NCBI GenBank assembly: GCA_001563995.1
Contig: LKMV01000006.1
Coordinates: forward strand, 1 to 21,347
Direction: 5' to 3'
Source: Nanohaloarchaea archaeon PL-Br10_U2g16
GTDB lineage: Archaea > Nanohalarchaeota > Nanosalinia > Nanosalinales > Nanosalinaceae
Length of the DNA: 21,347 bases
The notes beneath the pieces were generated by a model. The model worked only from the letters and a program-made list of their open reading frames with translations, was not told where the DNA came from and ran no database searches. Below are positions 1-8,360 of this stretch, one piece after another; the first letter of the stretch is position 1, and every line of letters starts with the position of its first letter. The position numbers were made by a program, and so were the translations under genes.

Positions 1-786
1 CGAAACCGGTGTGAAGTCATAGTTCAGTTCGATATGGTCTCCTTCAGGCCCAGCTCTCGCTATCTGTGTTTCTTGGAATAACTCATTTCCATCCTCTAAA
101 TCAGTTCCTACCATATTAGGAGGTTGATATCTATTATCATCGGTGTAATCTGCCGAGGTCGACCATACCTGGTTAGGTGGTATGTAGTCGACCTCCCATT
201 CCTCTCTAAAGCTTACCTCGCCTTCTTCATCGGTCTCAACTGTACTTGTATCGGAGTCAAAACTCAAATTAAGCTCTCTGTTATCGTACGGCTTCTGATC
301 TTCATCGTTCTCGTAGACCTCCAAATCCCAGTCTTTGAACGTCTTTTGGTCCTCATGAGTTATTTCTGAGTCTACCACATCGATACAGTATCCTTCATCT
401 ATTGATAATGCATGTTCTTCCCGTTGATTGTTAATATCTAATGTTATAAAGTTCTGTTCTTGGTTCAGACATCCTAAATCTAGTGTTTTCGACTCACCGG
501 GTCCCAAGACTGTCTCATTACGTATCTCGTTAAACTGGCGTATTTCTACTTCTGCTCTGCCATCGCCTCTATTAATCAGAGAAGCACTGTATAGGTTCCC
601 TGTCTCTGAAATTGTTTGTAGCTCCACTTCATCTGGATTTACCAGCTCTAGTTCTTCAAGGTCGTCTTCTGATACTTCTGCCTCGCCCTGGATGGACCCC
701 ATAAGCTGAAAAGCTGCCAATGTTGCTGCAACAGTCATGCCTAGAACTAAAGTTGTGGCGACAATTTGACTATTACCCTTTCTCAT
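1..786 (-). CDS. Secreted/membrane-anchored protein with pilin-like N-terminus (3' end cut off)
   Basis: The reading frame opens with ATG at 786 and runs without a stop for 262 codons to the window edge, so the C-terminus is missing. The protein starts MRKGNSQIVATTLVLGMTVA: a short basic head ending in Lys-Gly, then a hydrophobic stretch of about 20 residues. This resembles a class III (prepilin) signal or the N-terminal helix of archaeal type IV pilin-like proteins, where cleavage leaves the hydrophobic segment as an anchor. The rest is acidic and polar, with two cysteines near residues 114 and 139, and looks extracellular. I recognise no further domain. It may be a minor pilin or an unrelated surface protein; only the N-terminal resemblance supports this. 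A TATA-like element lies about 80 bases upstream. Confidence 0.6.
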   Translation of the reverse strand, partial: MRKGNSQIVATTLVLGMTVAATLAAFQLMGSIQGEAEVSEDDLEELELVNPDEVELQTISETGNLYSASLINRGDGRAEVEIRQFNEIRNETVLGPGESKTLDLGCLNQEQNFITLDINNQREEHALSIDEGYCIDVVDSEITHEDQKTFKDWDLEVYENDEDQKPYDNRELNLSFDSDTSTVETDEEGEVSFREEWEVDYIPPNQVWSTSADYTDDNRYQPPNMVGTDLEDGNELFQETQIARAGPEGDHIELNYDFTPVS

Positions 787-861
787 TAGTTAACAAATGA
801 TTATCTCTGCTAATAAATCACACTGTGGGCTGATTGGCTTATGAACATCGTTGAAATAAAG

Positions 862-870
862 AATTTATAA
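862..870 (-). promoter_or_regulatory. TATA-like element of the pilin-like gene
   Basis: On the minus strand this reads TTATAAATT in an AT-rich gap. It would place transcription near 838 and give a leader of about 50 bases. A second weaker AT-rich element at about 818-829 (TGATTTATTAGC) would give a much shorter leader. I cannot tell which is used. Confidence 0.35.
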
Positions 871-913
871 TTTTACTTTAGTTAGATCAACTTTAGCAGG
901 GCTAAGTATTCTA

Positions 914-1282
914 CTAATCCTTGCCTTTTCTTTCATTTAGCGCTTTTCTGACGTTGTCCAGTTTATCTTGGGAGATACTAAGTCCTTGGTTTTTTTCTAG
1001 ATCTGGTAGTTTTACTTGGTCATGCTCCAGCTCCGGACCGGGTAGATAGCGTGGGGAGCCTTGCGGGTTTTCATTTACGAAATAATCTCCAATTAGATGT
1101 TCGTGATACCTTTTTGCTTCACTCCTCTTTAGATTTAGTTCATCTATCTTTTTCTGTCTAGTTTCCTGTGCTAAAGTCATATAAAGAAATTTCTTCATTT
1201 TTTCTGGTCCTTCAATTTCTGTATTTGCCAGTTCTTCATACTCCTGCTCTACCTCACGGAGGTAATTCATATTATCACTCAT
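914..1282 (-). CDS. Hypothetical charged protein, 122 aa
   Basis: Not recognised. The protein is highly charged and predicted helical in its first 70 residues (many Glu, Lys, Arg; no hydrophobic segment), followed by a proline/glycine-containing stretch (residues about 72-90) and another charged helix to the end. It has no cysteine and no signal peptide, so it is probably cytoplasmic. It starts at ATG 1282, 53 bases beyond the stop of the rqcH homologue on the same strand. AT-rich sequence about 25 bases before the ATG could act as its own promoter, but read-through from rqcH is also possible. Codon use and acidity match its neighbours. Confidence 0.6.
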   Translation of the reverse strand: MSDNMNYLREVEQEYEELANTEIEGPEKMKKFLYMTLAQETRQKKIDELNLKRSEAKRYHEHLIGDYFVNENPQGSPRYLPGPELEHDQVKLPDLEKNQGLSISQDKLDNVRKALNERKGKD

Positions 1283-1335
1283 CCGAAATAAATTTAGGCT
1301 TAAAGCTTTTTATCAGATAGTTTGTGAACAGTAGC

Positions 1336-3252
1336 TTATCCTTTTACTTCGGTCTCTCCGGGTGGCATCGCTCTGATTATATAGTCTAAGTCCAAGCTGT
1401 ACCCGTCATCGTTCAGTTTGGAACGTATCTCTTTCGCAGTATCTGATTTTTTAGTATGTCCGGGTTTCATTTCTACGGTTTCAGGACAGTTCTCCTCCAC
1501 AGCTTTTTTCGGCCCGCACATCGGCACCCATTGGTCTTCCTCTAGTTCGTAAGGTCCTATCGCTGCCTCTACTGAGACGTTTCTCATGTATGTCCTGTCG
1601 CCTCTGATAATAAATGAGCCTTTCTCCCTGTACTCTCCGCTCTCAGGGTCTTCGGTCACCTGATCAGGATCAACGTAGTAGACATCGTCAGCTCCTATCC
1701 CTGCTTTCCATGTCTTTGTAAAGGTGACTGCGGCTTTGGCAGCCTCTTCTAAAGTTTGTTCTCCGGCTTCCTGACCGTCTTTGATCACTACTGAAGGTCC
1801 GCCATCAAAATCCGCGTGGAGATACAGATCGTTCTTTTCCATATGTTTTTTGACCACCATTTCATTGGTCTGTACATCCCTACCGCATATTACAAGGAAG
1901 CCTTCCGATGAGTAGAACCATCTGTACTTTTCAAACCATTTTTTCTCTCTTTCTCTAGTTTTATCTTCCATCATCTCATCTAAATCTATTTCTTCCTTCT
2001 CTAGATTATCTATATCTTCTTTAACATCTTTCAGGGCTTTTTCTGCACTTTGTATCTTTGACTCTGACTCTTTAGCCTTATCGTAGAACTTTGAAGCTGT
2101 AGCCTCCAGATCCTGGAAAAGGTATATCTTCAAGCTTCCGTCTTCTAGATCTACAGAGACAAACTCGTCCTGTTTGTTAACGGTGTTTATCCTTTCAATC
2201 TCCTCCGGGACGTCTTCTTCCTGCTTTTTCTCGGATATTAGTTCTTGAGTCTTGTCGAATCCATGTTTTTCAATCCCGTTTTCTAGATGCCTCTTTATCC
2301 TTTCAAGGATCTCATAGTTTTCGTATATTCTCTCAGCATCCTCTCTTTTCTGTTCGGAAGACTTTTTCAGACCGTCTATCTTTCTCTGCATCTGTTGTTT
2401 CTGTCTCTCCAAACCTTCCTTCTTCTCCTGATAGGCTTCTTCTTTCTCCTTTTCTTCCTGTCTCTTCTCCTTCCTGTAGAAATGTTGGTCCATTGACTCG
2501 GAGAAGGATTCAAACTCTTCCTCTCTGTGGTCGGAGTATGTCTCCAACTTGAAAGGCGAAGGTCTTACAGGGTCTTTTTCTTTGTAGTAGCCCACCGGAT
2601 ACCTTTCATTTTCAATAATATTATTTATCTCCCTGTCAAGCTTTTCTCTGTCTTTCTCAGGCAGGTCTTCCACGTTTTTAGTCTTCTCTACTCCGGTTCT
2701 ATGGCATATCTCTTCCGCATAGGTTCCTCCAAGGCTGAGGTCGGATGCGATTCTTCTGACAACCTCTCCATCCTCCAGGTTCTCTACGTAGCTGTCCATC
2801 TGTCTTGGATCGTCCGTAGGCTCAGGATACTTGTAAGGTTCTCCGACCAGTATATCCCGGTCTGCCCATTCTTCCTGTCTAAATGCTCCGATAATCTTTC
2901 CATCCTTGACTAGGATAAAGTTACCTCTACCGAAGATCTCGCACACAAGTTTCACGTCCCCGCTCTCAAGCTCAAGTATACGGTCGAACCCTCTCTGCTC
3001 CACCTGGTCCAGTTTTCCGAGATGCTTCCTTAGTTCCATGGCAAAGCCTGGCGGTCGAGTAGGGTTATCACGTTTATACTTGGAAAGAAAACAGTAACTT
3101 GTTCCGATTATCAGACGTTTCTTTCCCTCTCCACCTATATAGATCTCAATACTCAGCTCATCGTCCCTCTGATAGACCTTCTGGACATGACCTCCTTCCA
3201 GCTTCTCAAGATCTTCCATCAGAATTGACATATCCAGGCTTGTAATCTCCAT
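1336..3252 (-). CDS. rqcH: RqcH/NEMF (Rqc2) homologue, ribosome quality control factor
   Basis: This 638-residue protein has the NFACT family layout. Residues about 1-150 form the NFACT-N (fibronectin-binding A-like) domain, including the Asp90-Arg91 pair in GFDRIL that matches the conserved DR motif needed for tRNA engagement in bacterial RqcH, and an EIFGRGN motif at 105-111. A HhH-type middle region follows at about 155-240, then a long Glu/Lys coiled coil at about 260-430, interrupted near 330-390. The NFACT-R domain lies at about 438-565 (KWFEKYRWFYSSEGFLVICG). Family members bind 60S/50S subunits carrying stalled peptidyl-tRNA and add C-terminal Ala-rich or similar tails; archaeal members are assumed to act likewise. 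The NFACT-C domain of eukaryotic NEMF is absent, as in bacteria. The gene lies 38 bases after a toxin-antitoxin pair. Confidence 0.9.
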   Translation of the reverse strand: MEITSLDMSILMEDLEKLEGGHVQKVYQRDDELSIEIYIGGEGKKRLIIGTSYCFLSKYKRDNPTRPPGFAMELRKHLGKLDQVEQRGFDRILELESGDVKLVCEIFGRGNFILVKDGKIIGAFRQEEWADRDILVGEPYKYPEPTDDPRQMDSYVENLEDGEVVRRIASDLSLGGTYAEEICHRTGVEKTKNVEDLPEKDREKLDREINNIIENERYPVGYYKEKDPVRPSPFKLETYSDHREEEFESFSESMDQHFYRKEKRQEEKEKEEAYQEKKEGLERQKQQMQRKIDGLKKSSEQKREDAERIYENYEILERIKRHLENGIEKHGFDKTQELISEKKQEEDVPEEIERINTVNKQDEFVSVDLEDGSLKIYLFQDLEATASKFYDKAKESESKIQSAEKALKDVKEDIDNLEKEEIDLDEMMEDKTREREKKWFEKYRWFYSSEGFLVICGRDVQTNEMVVKKHMEKNDLYLHADFDGGPSVVIKDGQEAGEQTLEEAAKAAVTFTKTWKAGIGADDVYYVDPDQVTEDPESGEYREKGSFIIRGDRTYMRNVSVEAAIGPYELEEDQWVPMCGPKKAVEENCPETVEMKPGHTKKSDTAKEIRSKLNDDGYSLDLDYIIRAMPPGETEVKG

Positions 3253-3290
3253 GAAGAAAGTTTATAGAGAAGATTACAAAAAGAAGGGGA

Positions 3291-3734
3291 TTAAGCTTTC
3301 TCTAATTCAAAATCAGTTTCCATGTTCATGACATCTTCCTTGAGGTTGTAACGAACCTCTATGTCGCGGTAAGGTATTACGGGTCTTTTTTTTCTCCCCT
3401 CTCTTTCAAAGTAGACTATTTTGCACTCTTCAAGTGTTTTCAAGTCACTATGTACTTCAGATAGACCTCGATCAACAGTTTCAGCTAGTTCCTTGATACT
3501 TTCCGGCTCCACCTTTATTATAGCATTCATAATTTCTCTTCTTTTAGGTGTAAGAAGCTCTCTAATCATTTCAGGGTCATGGAAGCTTACTACGGTAGGA
3601 GATTCTTCCCCGTCTATAGATTTCTCTATGTTTTTCTTTGTCCTTTCAAAAGTTTGATCTAAGCTTTCTGACTCTTCTATAACTAGTTTTTCGCCGTAAG
3701 GTATAGGCATCTCAATTTCACATTCGTCTGACAT
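3291..3734 (-). CDS. HVO_A0114-like HTH antitoxin/regulator of a TumE-type module
   Basis: The protein is 147 residues. Residues about 60-125 form a winged helix-turn-helix: LTPKRREIMNAI, then a helix-turn-helix around ELAETVDRGLSEVHSDLKTL, then a basic wing near FEREGRKKRP. The sequence LTPKRxExxxxI followed by an HTH and a VxxDLxxLE helix is characteristic of the haloarchaeal HVO_A0114 family, usually found beside a DUF6516 (TumE-like) partner. Here that partner lies immediately upstream and overlaps this gene by 17 bases, so the two are co-translated. It probably neutralises the toxin and represses the operon; a perfect inverted repeat sits in front of the toxin gene. Assignment rests on motif memory, not a search. 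Confidence 0.75.
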   Translation of the reverse strand: MSDECEIEMPIPYGEKLVIEESESLDQTFERTKKNIEKSIDGEESPTVVSFHDPEMIRELLTPKRREIMNAIIKVEPESIKELAETVDRGLSEVHSDLKTLEECKIVYFEREGRKKRPVIPYRDIEVRYNLKEDVMNMETDFELEKA

Positions 3735-4056
3735 GGTTTAGAACCTCTTTCTCGAATTTTTCTAGTAATTTGATAATATCTTGCTTGTTTTTGGGTTTTA
3801 GATTTAGAGATTTCACTTTCTCATCTCCTGACTTTATCACATGCTTATGGTGCTTTGCGTTGGCTTCATTTCTACGATCCGAATTATCGTATCTTAGTAT
3901 TAGCTTTCCTGAGTCTAAGTCACAGGCATGAAACCTATATTTCAGGCCGTCAGGAAATCTACCATCTTTTGGAACTATAGCAGCCCATTTCTCTAGTACC
4001 AGTTCTTCTCCGTGTAGAGACACGAAGTCTTTTTCATCTATAATAATCTCGACCAT
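3718..4056 (-). CDS. TumE-like (DUF6516 family) toxin
   Basis: This 112-residue protein has the features of the DUF6516/TumE family: an N-terminal strand region (VEIIIDEKDF), a central stretch KLILRYDNSDRRNEANAKHH with a YDN-type motif and a His-His-Lys-His cluster at about 88-92, and a C-terminal basic helix. Members are paired with HVO_A0114-like HTH proteins and are treated as the toxin of a type II module; the molecular target is not established to my knowledge. The gene comes first in the pair, unlike most type II modules where the antitoxin leads. It starts at ATG 4056; the promoter region carries an 11-bp inverted repeat likely to be the operator. Confidence 0.7.
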   Translation of the reverse strand: MVEIIIDEKDFVSLHGEELVLEKWAAIVPKDGRFPDGLKYRFHACDLDSGKLILRYDNSDRRNEANAKHHKHVIKSGDEKVKSLNLKPKNKQDIIKLLEKFEKEVLNHVRRM

Positions 4057-4065
4057 ACTTTAAAC

Positions 4066-4129
4066 ACTTTTTGGGTAGGGAACAAAACAAGACTGAATCT
4101 TAACAATCTTTGGCTTTAACCCAAAAAGT
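4066..4129. promoter_or_regulatory. Inverted repeat flanking the TumE-like module promoter
   Basis: ACTTTTTGGGT at 4066-4076 is repeated as its exact reverse complement at 4119-4129, separated by 42 bases. The nearer arm ends 10 bases before the toxin ATG, where a leaderless archaeal core promoter would sit. The arrangement suits a dimeric or looping HTH repressor encoded by the module. Operator function is inferred. Confidence 0.55.
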
Positions 4130-4152
4130 CCTAAGTTGTACGAATAAGCATC

Positions 4153-4680
4153 TCAAAACATCTCAACGGTTCCTTGTTGTTCGTCTTCTTCATCTTGTTC
4201 GTACTCTTCTCTGAACTCATCTACGGAGTCTAGCTCGAAGTAGTCTAGAAAATGGTCTGTAATATCGAGAACTGCGGTTCTGCCGTCTTTCTGTTTATCC
4301 ACGAATCCTCGGGAGACAAGCTCTTTGATATGTTGGTATGCACGGTTTCCTCTTATCTCCACTATATCTGCCTGTTCTACCTCTGCATTGTACGCTATAA
4401 GGGATAATGTTCTTAACTGACCGCTGTTAAGGTCTTGGTGCGGAGCAAGATGTTGCACATGCTCCAGATGGTCGTTTTTGACCTTTAGCTCGAACCCTTC
4501 CGGGGTTTCAACAAGTTCAAGCCCTCTATGTTCTTTCCTCAGCTCTTCCTCAAACTCTTCTATCAACATGTCGATATAGCCCATGCTTCCTAGCTCCAGT
4601 ATGTCAGCTATCTCGTCCCTCTCCACGGGCTCTTCAGCCAGGAAAAGGGCGGCTTCAAGCCTTGATTTTTTATCTTCCAT
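4153..4680 (-). CDS. scpB: ScpB, condensin accessory subunit
   Basis: The protein is 175 residues. It shows two winged-helix domains typical of ScpB: residues about 5-75 (RLEAALFLAEEPVERDEIADIL) and about 85-150, with the family's conserved LRTLSLIAYN and RGNRAYQHIKELVSRGFV motifs. ScpB dimerises and binds the central part of the kleisin ScpA in SMC complexes that organise and segregate chromosomes. The C-terminal 20 residues are an acidic tail, in keeping with a salt-adapted proteome. It lies 33 bases downstream of scpA on the same strand and is last in the order smc-scpA-scpB. ScpB is not universal in archaea, and the intact three-gene order strengthens the call. Confidence 0.92.
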   Translation of the reverse strand: MEDKKSRLEAALFLAEEPVERDEIADILELGSMGYIDMLIEEFEEELRKEHRGLELVETPEGFELKVKNDHLEHVQHLAPHQDLNSGQLRTLSLIAYNAEVEQADIVEIRGNRAYQHIKELVSRGFVDKQKDGRTAVLDITDHFLDYFELDSVDEFREEYEQDEEDEQQGTVEMF

Positions 4681-4713
4681 AGAAACAGTTTAGTCGGATC
4701 TATTGAAAAACCT

Positions 4714-5445
4714 TCAGTTTGCTACTTCTTCCGGTTTATCTACAGGCTTTACCTCAAGATCTCCCAGCCATTCTTCCTGTATGCATTCGACTTTTCTATC
4801 GTTCTCTAGATGCAACACGTGCAGAAACTTCTCAATTCGTTCCTCGTTGTCCTGCTCCTCAAGCAGCTGGTTGAAATGTATACGGTCTTTTCCGCCGGAT
4901 AAAAGCCCTGAAAGCCTCGAGAAAAGAGAGTTAATCTTCTCTTCAAGGGTCTTTTCATCCATCTCTATAGGATCATCCATCTGTTGTTTTCTCTGCTGTC
5001 TCTGCTCCCGTTTCTCCTTCACGTCCATGGCATCTTCCAAAGCGGTTTTTAACTCGTCCAGGCTCATACGTCTCTTAGGCTTAGGCTTTACAGGGACCTC
5101 TAGATCGGGTCCTATATTCAGATCCGGTTCATCGTTCTCCAGCAGTTCTTCATCCTCTATAAGCTCTTCTTCCTCAAAGTCCATAGGGTTTTCTTCCTGT
5201 TCTTCCTCCTCTTCCTGGTAATCTCCTGCCAGCGCATAAGTCTTCATTCTCAAAAGAGCAGAACAGATCCTGACAGCTTTTGCCGGTACCTCTAGGTTGT
5301 TATCTTCTAGCTCGTCAATATAAGTCCTGTAACGTTCAGCAAGAACGCTAATATCAATATCCTGCGGGTCCATATCAGCTGTAAGAAAATCAAGCGCCTC
5401 TTCCCAAGACCTGTTCGAAAGCCGTCTCACACTATAGTTTTCCAT
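4714..5445 (-). CDS. scpA: ScpA kleisin, condensin subunit
   Basis: This 243-residue kleisin should bridge the SMC heads. Residues about 1-75 form the N-terminal helical domain that binds the SMC neck (SWEEALDFL, then AERYRTYIDELE and VPAKAVRICSALLRMKTYAL). An acidic linker with runs of Glu spans about 75-125 and is the expected ScpB-binding stretch. Residues about 165-240 form the C-terminal winged helix that contacts the SMC cap (RIHFNQLL, FLHVLHLENDRKVECIQEEWLGDLEV). Its length is typical of ScpA. It starts at ATG 5445 with a GGATGA element 6 bases before it. A 148-base gap separates it from smc, so it probably has its own promoter (an AT-rich GGTTAAAAAC lies near 5500). Confidence 0.9.
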   Translation of the reverse strand: MENYSVRRLSNRSWEEALDFLTADMDPQDIDISVLAERYRTYIDELEDNNLEVPAKAVRICSALLRMKTYALAGDYQEEEEEQEENPMDFEEEELIEDEELLENDEPDLNIGPDLEVPVKPKPKRRMSLDELKTALEDAMDVKEKREQRQQRKQQMDDPIEMDEKTLEEKINSLFSRLSGLLSGGKDRIHFNQLLEEQDNEERIEKFLHVLHLENDRKVECIQEEWLGDLEVKPVDKPEEVAN

Positions 5446-5593
5446 TGTTCATCCTTTTCTTTCCCCTAAAGCCCCTTGTTACAACTTTGGCATCGCTTGT
5501 TTTTAACCACTTGGGTATTCGAATAGATAGATACTAGCAAGTTCTCCATGGCGGTTAGTTAGAATTGATCTGAAGGAGGTATTAAAATAATAT

Positions 5594-8170
5594 TTAAACC
5601 TCTAGCTCGATGCTTCTCATCTTGGATACGCCTTCGTTCATGGAGACCCCGTAAGCTCTCTCTGCATGTCTAACAGTTATCTCATTGTGGCTGATAACGA
5701 TGAACTGGTTTCCTTCGGCGTACTGTTTCAGTAGATCAGAAAGTCTCTTCGAGTTTGTCTTATCCAGTGCGGCATCTATCTCATCCATTATGTAGAAAGG
5801 TGCTTCCTCGTATTCAAGGATTGCGAATACAAATGCGATAGCTGTAAGGGTTTTCTCTCCTCCTGAAAGAGCCTGAATAATATGTGGGTCTTTTTTAGGT
5901 GGTGCGGCTCTGATCTTCAATCCTTTCTCTATATCATCGTCTTCCAGTATTAAGTTTGCCTTTCCTCCGCCGAAGAGATCTTCGAATATTCTGGAGAATG
6001 ATTCCTGAAGCTTTTCAAGCGTCTCCATAAATATCTCCCTCTTTTTCTGATCAATCTGTTCTATCATATCCTCTATCTCCAGCTTTTCCTGTCTGATCTC
6101 GGACACCTGTTCTTTGAACTCGTCGAACTCTTCTTTCTTTTCCTTGTACTCCTCTATCGCTCTCATGTTTACAGGACCCATGGAGTTCTGTTTTCTCAGC
6201 ACCTTCTTTTTCTTCTTTTTAAGGTCTTCAGGGGAGGAGTCGAGGCCTATCATCTCATCTTCATCTATATCGTAATCTTCAAGGCTTTCCTTTACATTGT
6301 CGAGCTCTGCTTTTAATCTGGCTTTCTTACCGCCTACCTCATCGATTTTGGTCTCCAATCTCTGTTTCTCAGAGTACATCTCCTGTCTCTGCTCCCTTAA
6401 ATTCTTTAGCTGATCTCTTATCTCCTTCTTCTCATTTTTCAGCTCTTGATCTGTTTCTTGGTCCTGTTCCTTCCGTTCCTTCATCTTTTTCAGCTCTGCA
6501 AGATCTTTCTGTAACTTCTTTATCTCCTTCTTGACCTCTTTCTTTTCCTTCTTTTTCTTATCCGGGTCTAACGATTCTGAAAGTTTTTTACTTTTCTTAC
6601 CTCTCTTCCTCTTCTTTTTACCTCCGGACATCGCCCCTCCACGTGACATAACGTCTCCATCCAGAGTGACAACCCTAACACCGTCTATATTTTTGACTGA
6701 GTCCAGATCTTCCGCAATTAATGTGTCTGAGAACACATGGTTGATGGCTATTTCATACTTTGAATCATAGTTTACGATCTCCGATGCGTAATCAATTACC
6801 CCTTTCTTTTTCTTAGCCATCTGTGATTTGGCAGATTTTGAACGGTCTTTTATCTTGTCAAGAGGAAGCATTCTAGCCCTTCCTATGTTCTCCCGTTTCA
6901 AGTAGTTGATCGCATCTACCGCTGTGTCTTTGTCCTCCACTACCACGTCGTTCATATGTCCGCCGGCTGCTGTCTCTATAGCTACTGCAAAACGTTCGTC
7001 CGCGGAGATAAGATCTTGGAACGCGCCTATAATTTTATCGTTATCAAGTCCTAGCACTGCGTCGACGGCCCTTGAACCGGTGTTGCTTCTTTTCTGCATC
7101 TTCTGCAGATCGTTTATCGTCTCCTCGAGATCTTCTAGCTTCTCCTGTTTGTTCTCTATCTTTCCTTTCTTTTTTTCTATCCTGTTCTCTAGATGCTGTA
7201 TATCAGAGTTTCCACCTTGAGAATCCTCTATCTCTTCAATCCGTTCCTGTTTTTGTTCTATCTTTTCATCTATTTCTTCCAGTTCTTCTTCAAGCTCCTC
7301 CACCCTTTCCTCTTTCTCGGCGGTTCCGGTGTTGATGTTTGCAAGCTGGTTTGAAAGAGCTCTTTTCCTGACTTCGAACTTGGATGCTTCCAGCTTTTCC
7401 TTTCTCTGCTCCAACTCCCTGTACTTCAGAGCTAACTCTTTCTCCTCCTTCAACTGCTCCAGGTACTCCTTCTTCTCCTCAAGCAGTATCTGTTGTTCTT
7501 TTAACTTATCTTCTACATCTTCCAGCTCTTCGAGAGCTTCTTCTTTTTTCTCGTCAAAGACAGAGACTCCTGAAAGTTCGTCGACTACTTTTCTCCTCTC
7601 AGTGTCGCTCTGTTCAACTATCTCTGTAACCTTTCCCTGTCTCACGAAATGGTATCCGTCAGGATCGATGTTTGCCTTTCTAGCGATCTCATCTATCTTA
7701 GATTTCTTGCAGTTAGAGTTCTGGAACTTGTAGATAGAGGAGCCTGCTCTGGTGACTTTTCTTGATATTACGATTTCATCCAGCTCTTCATCCTCCTCTA
7801 GAAACTCATCGAATATACCGTCTTTATTATCCAGGTACACGTCTACCCTTGTATGATCTGCCTTTTTTCGGTTCTCACCGCCGTTAAATATAAGTTGTGT
7901 TAATTTCTCCGCTCTTAAGTTCGATGAACGTCTTCCAAACACAAATGAGAGAGCATCTAAAAGATTACTTTTTCCGTTGCCGTTTTCACCGATTATAGCG
8001 GTTAATCCTTCGTAGAAAGGGACTGCAGTCTTTTTTTGGAAGGATTTGAATCCTTTACAGGTTACTTTGTTTATTTTGGTTGATCCTTTTACCTTTCCTT
8101 CTTCTATCTCTTCCTCTGCCTTTTCCAAATCAATTTCTTCAGTCTGATTTTCCGTAACGGCTCCTGACAT
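5594..8170 (-). CDS. smc: SMC chromosome condensation ATPase, short-armed
   Basis: With the ATG at 8170 the protein has 858 residues. An acidic extension of about 30 residues precedes the head. Walker A is GENGNGKS (about residues 61-68), the Q-loop is VRQGKVTE, the hinge spans about 365-520 and ends in RGGAMSGG, the signature is LSGGEKT (about 768-774) and Walker B is FYIMDEIDAALD (about 792-803). Family members are usually near 1,150-1,200 residues. Here the missing length is in the coiled coil: roughly 160 residues lead to the hinge and 200 return, about half the usual arms. An in-frame upstream ATG at 8239 would add 23 hydrophobic residues, but a TATA box 26-35 bases before 8170 favours the inner start. 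It is the first gene of the smc-scpA-scpB locus. Confidence 0.93.
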   Translation of the reverse strand: MSGAVTENQTEEIDLEKAEEEIEEGKVKGSTKINKVTCKGFKSFQKKTAVPFYEGLTAIIGENGNGKSNLLDALSFVFGRRSSNLRAEKLTQLIFNGGENRKKADHTRVDVYLDNKDGIFDEFLEEDEELDEIVISRKVTRAGSSIYKFQNSNCKKSKIDEIARKANIDPDGYHFVRQGKVTEIVEQSDTERRKVVDELSGVSVFDEKKEEALEELEDVEDKLKEQQILLEEKKEYLEQLKEEKELALKYRELEQRKEKLEASKFEVRKRALSNQLANINTGTAEKEERVEELEEELEEIDEKIEQKQERIEEIEDSQGGNSDIQHLENRIEKKKGKIENKQEKLEDLEETINDLQKMQKRSNTGSRAVDAVLGLDNDKIIGAFQDLISADERFAVAIETAAGGHMNDVVVEDKDTAVDAINYLKRENIGRARMLPLDKIKDRSKSAKSQMAKKKKGVIDYASEIVNYDSKYEIAINHVFSDTLIAEDLDSVKNIDGVRVVTLDGDVMSRGGAMSGGKKKRKRGKKSKKLSESLDPDKKKKEKKEVKKEIKKLQKDLAELKKMKERKEQDQETDQELKNEKKEIRDQLKNLREQRQEMYSEKQRLETKIDEVGGKKARLKAELDNVKESLEDYDIDEDEMIGLDSSPEDLKKKKKKVLRKQNSMGPVNMRAIEEYKEKKEEFDEFKEQVSEIRQEKLEIEDMIEQIDQKKREIFMETLEKLQESFSRIFEDLFGGGKANLILEDDDIEKGLKIRAAPPKKDPHIIQALSGGEKTLTAIAFVFAILEYEEAPFYIMDEIDAALDKTNSKRLSDLLKQYAEGNQFIVISHNEITVRHAERAYGVSMNEGVSKMRSIELEV

Positions 8171-8195
8171 CTCTAAAAAACAGTTATCCCGGGAT

Positions 8196-8205
8196 GAATA
8201 AAAAA
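8196..8205 (-). promoter_or_regulatory. TATA box of smc
   Basis: The minus strand reads TTTTTTATTC 26-35 bases before the ATG at 8170. This is the spacing of archaeal leaderless genes and supports that start over the in-frame ATG at 8239. Confidence 0.5.
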
Positions 8206-8289
8206 CAAAGGGTGGCGGACTAAACAGGTTGTATTTCAAACCGTCTGTGCTTGAAAGCTTTTAGTTGTTAACCAAACATTTAATCTATA

Positions 8290-8360
8290 TTCGATGATGA
8301 GGTACAGACATCGTCTGATTCCGTAAGGAAGATGATGACACATGAACACCTCTGAGAACT
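8290..8360 (+). ncRNA. C/D box sRNA (2'-O-methylation guide)
   Basis: All four boxes are present in order and spacing. C box ATGATGA is at 8294-8300, D' box CTGA at 8315-8318, C' box ATGATGA at 8332-8338 and D box CTGA at 8352-8355. The guides are 14 bases (8301-8314) and 13 bases (8339-8351). Between D' and C' the sequence TTCC-GTAA-GGAA can close a small tetraloop hairpin. An AT-rich element near 8257-8266 suits a promoter, and a run of five T follows at 8362-8366 as a terminator. Such RNAs assemble with L7Ae, Nop5 and fibrillarin to methylate rRNA or tRNA at the base pairing with the fifth guide position from D or D'. I found no target I trust. Confidence 0.8.

Noticed and set aside
4703..5221. 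Long open frame opposite scpA rich in Ser
   Set aside because: It is the antisense shadow of Glu/Lys-rich coding sequence; Ser/Phe runs are typical of such shadows and there is no promoter or homology.
5466..5549. 27-codon frame upstream of scpA with a Cys-x-x-Cys pair
   Set aside because: It is too short and has no ribosome binding site I can defend; kept only as a remote possibility.
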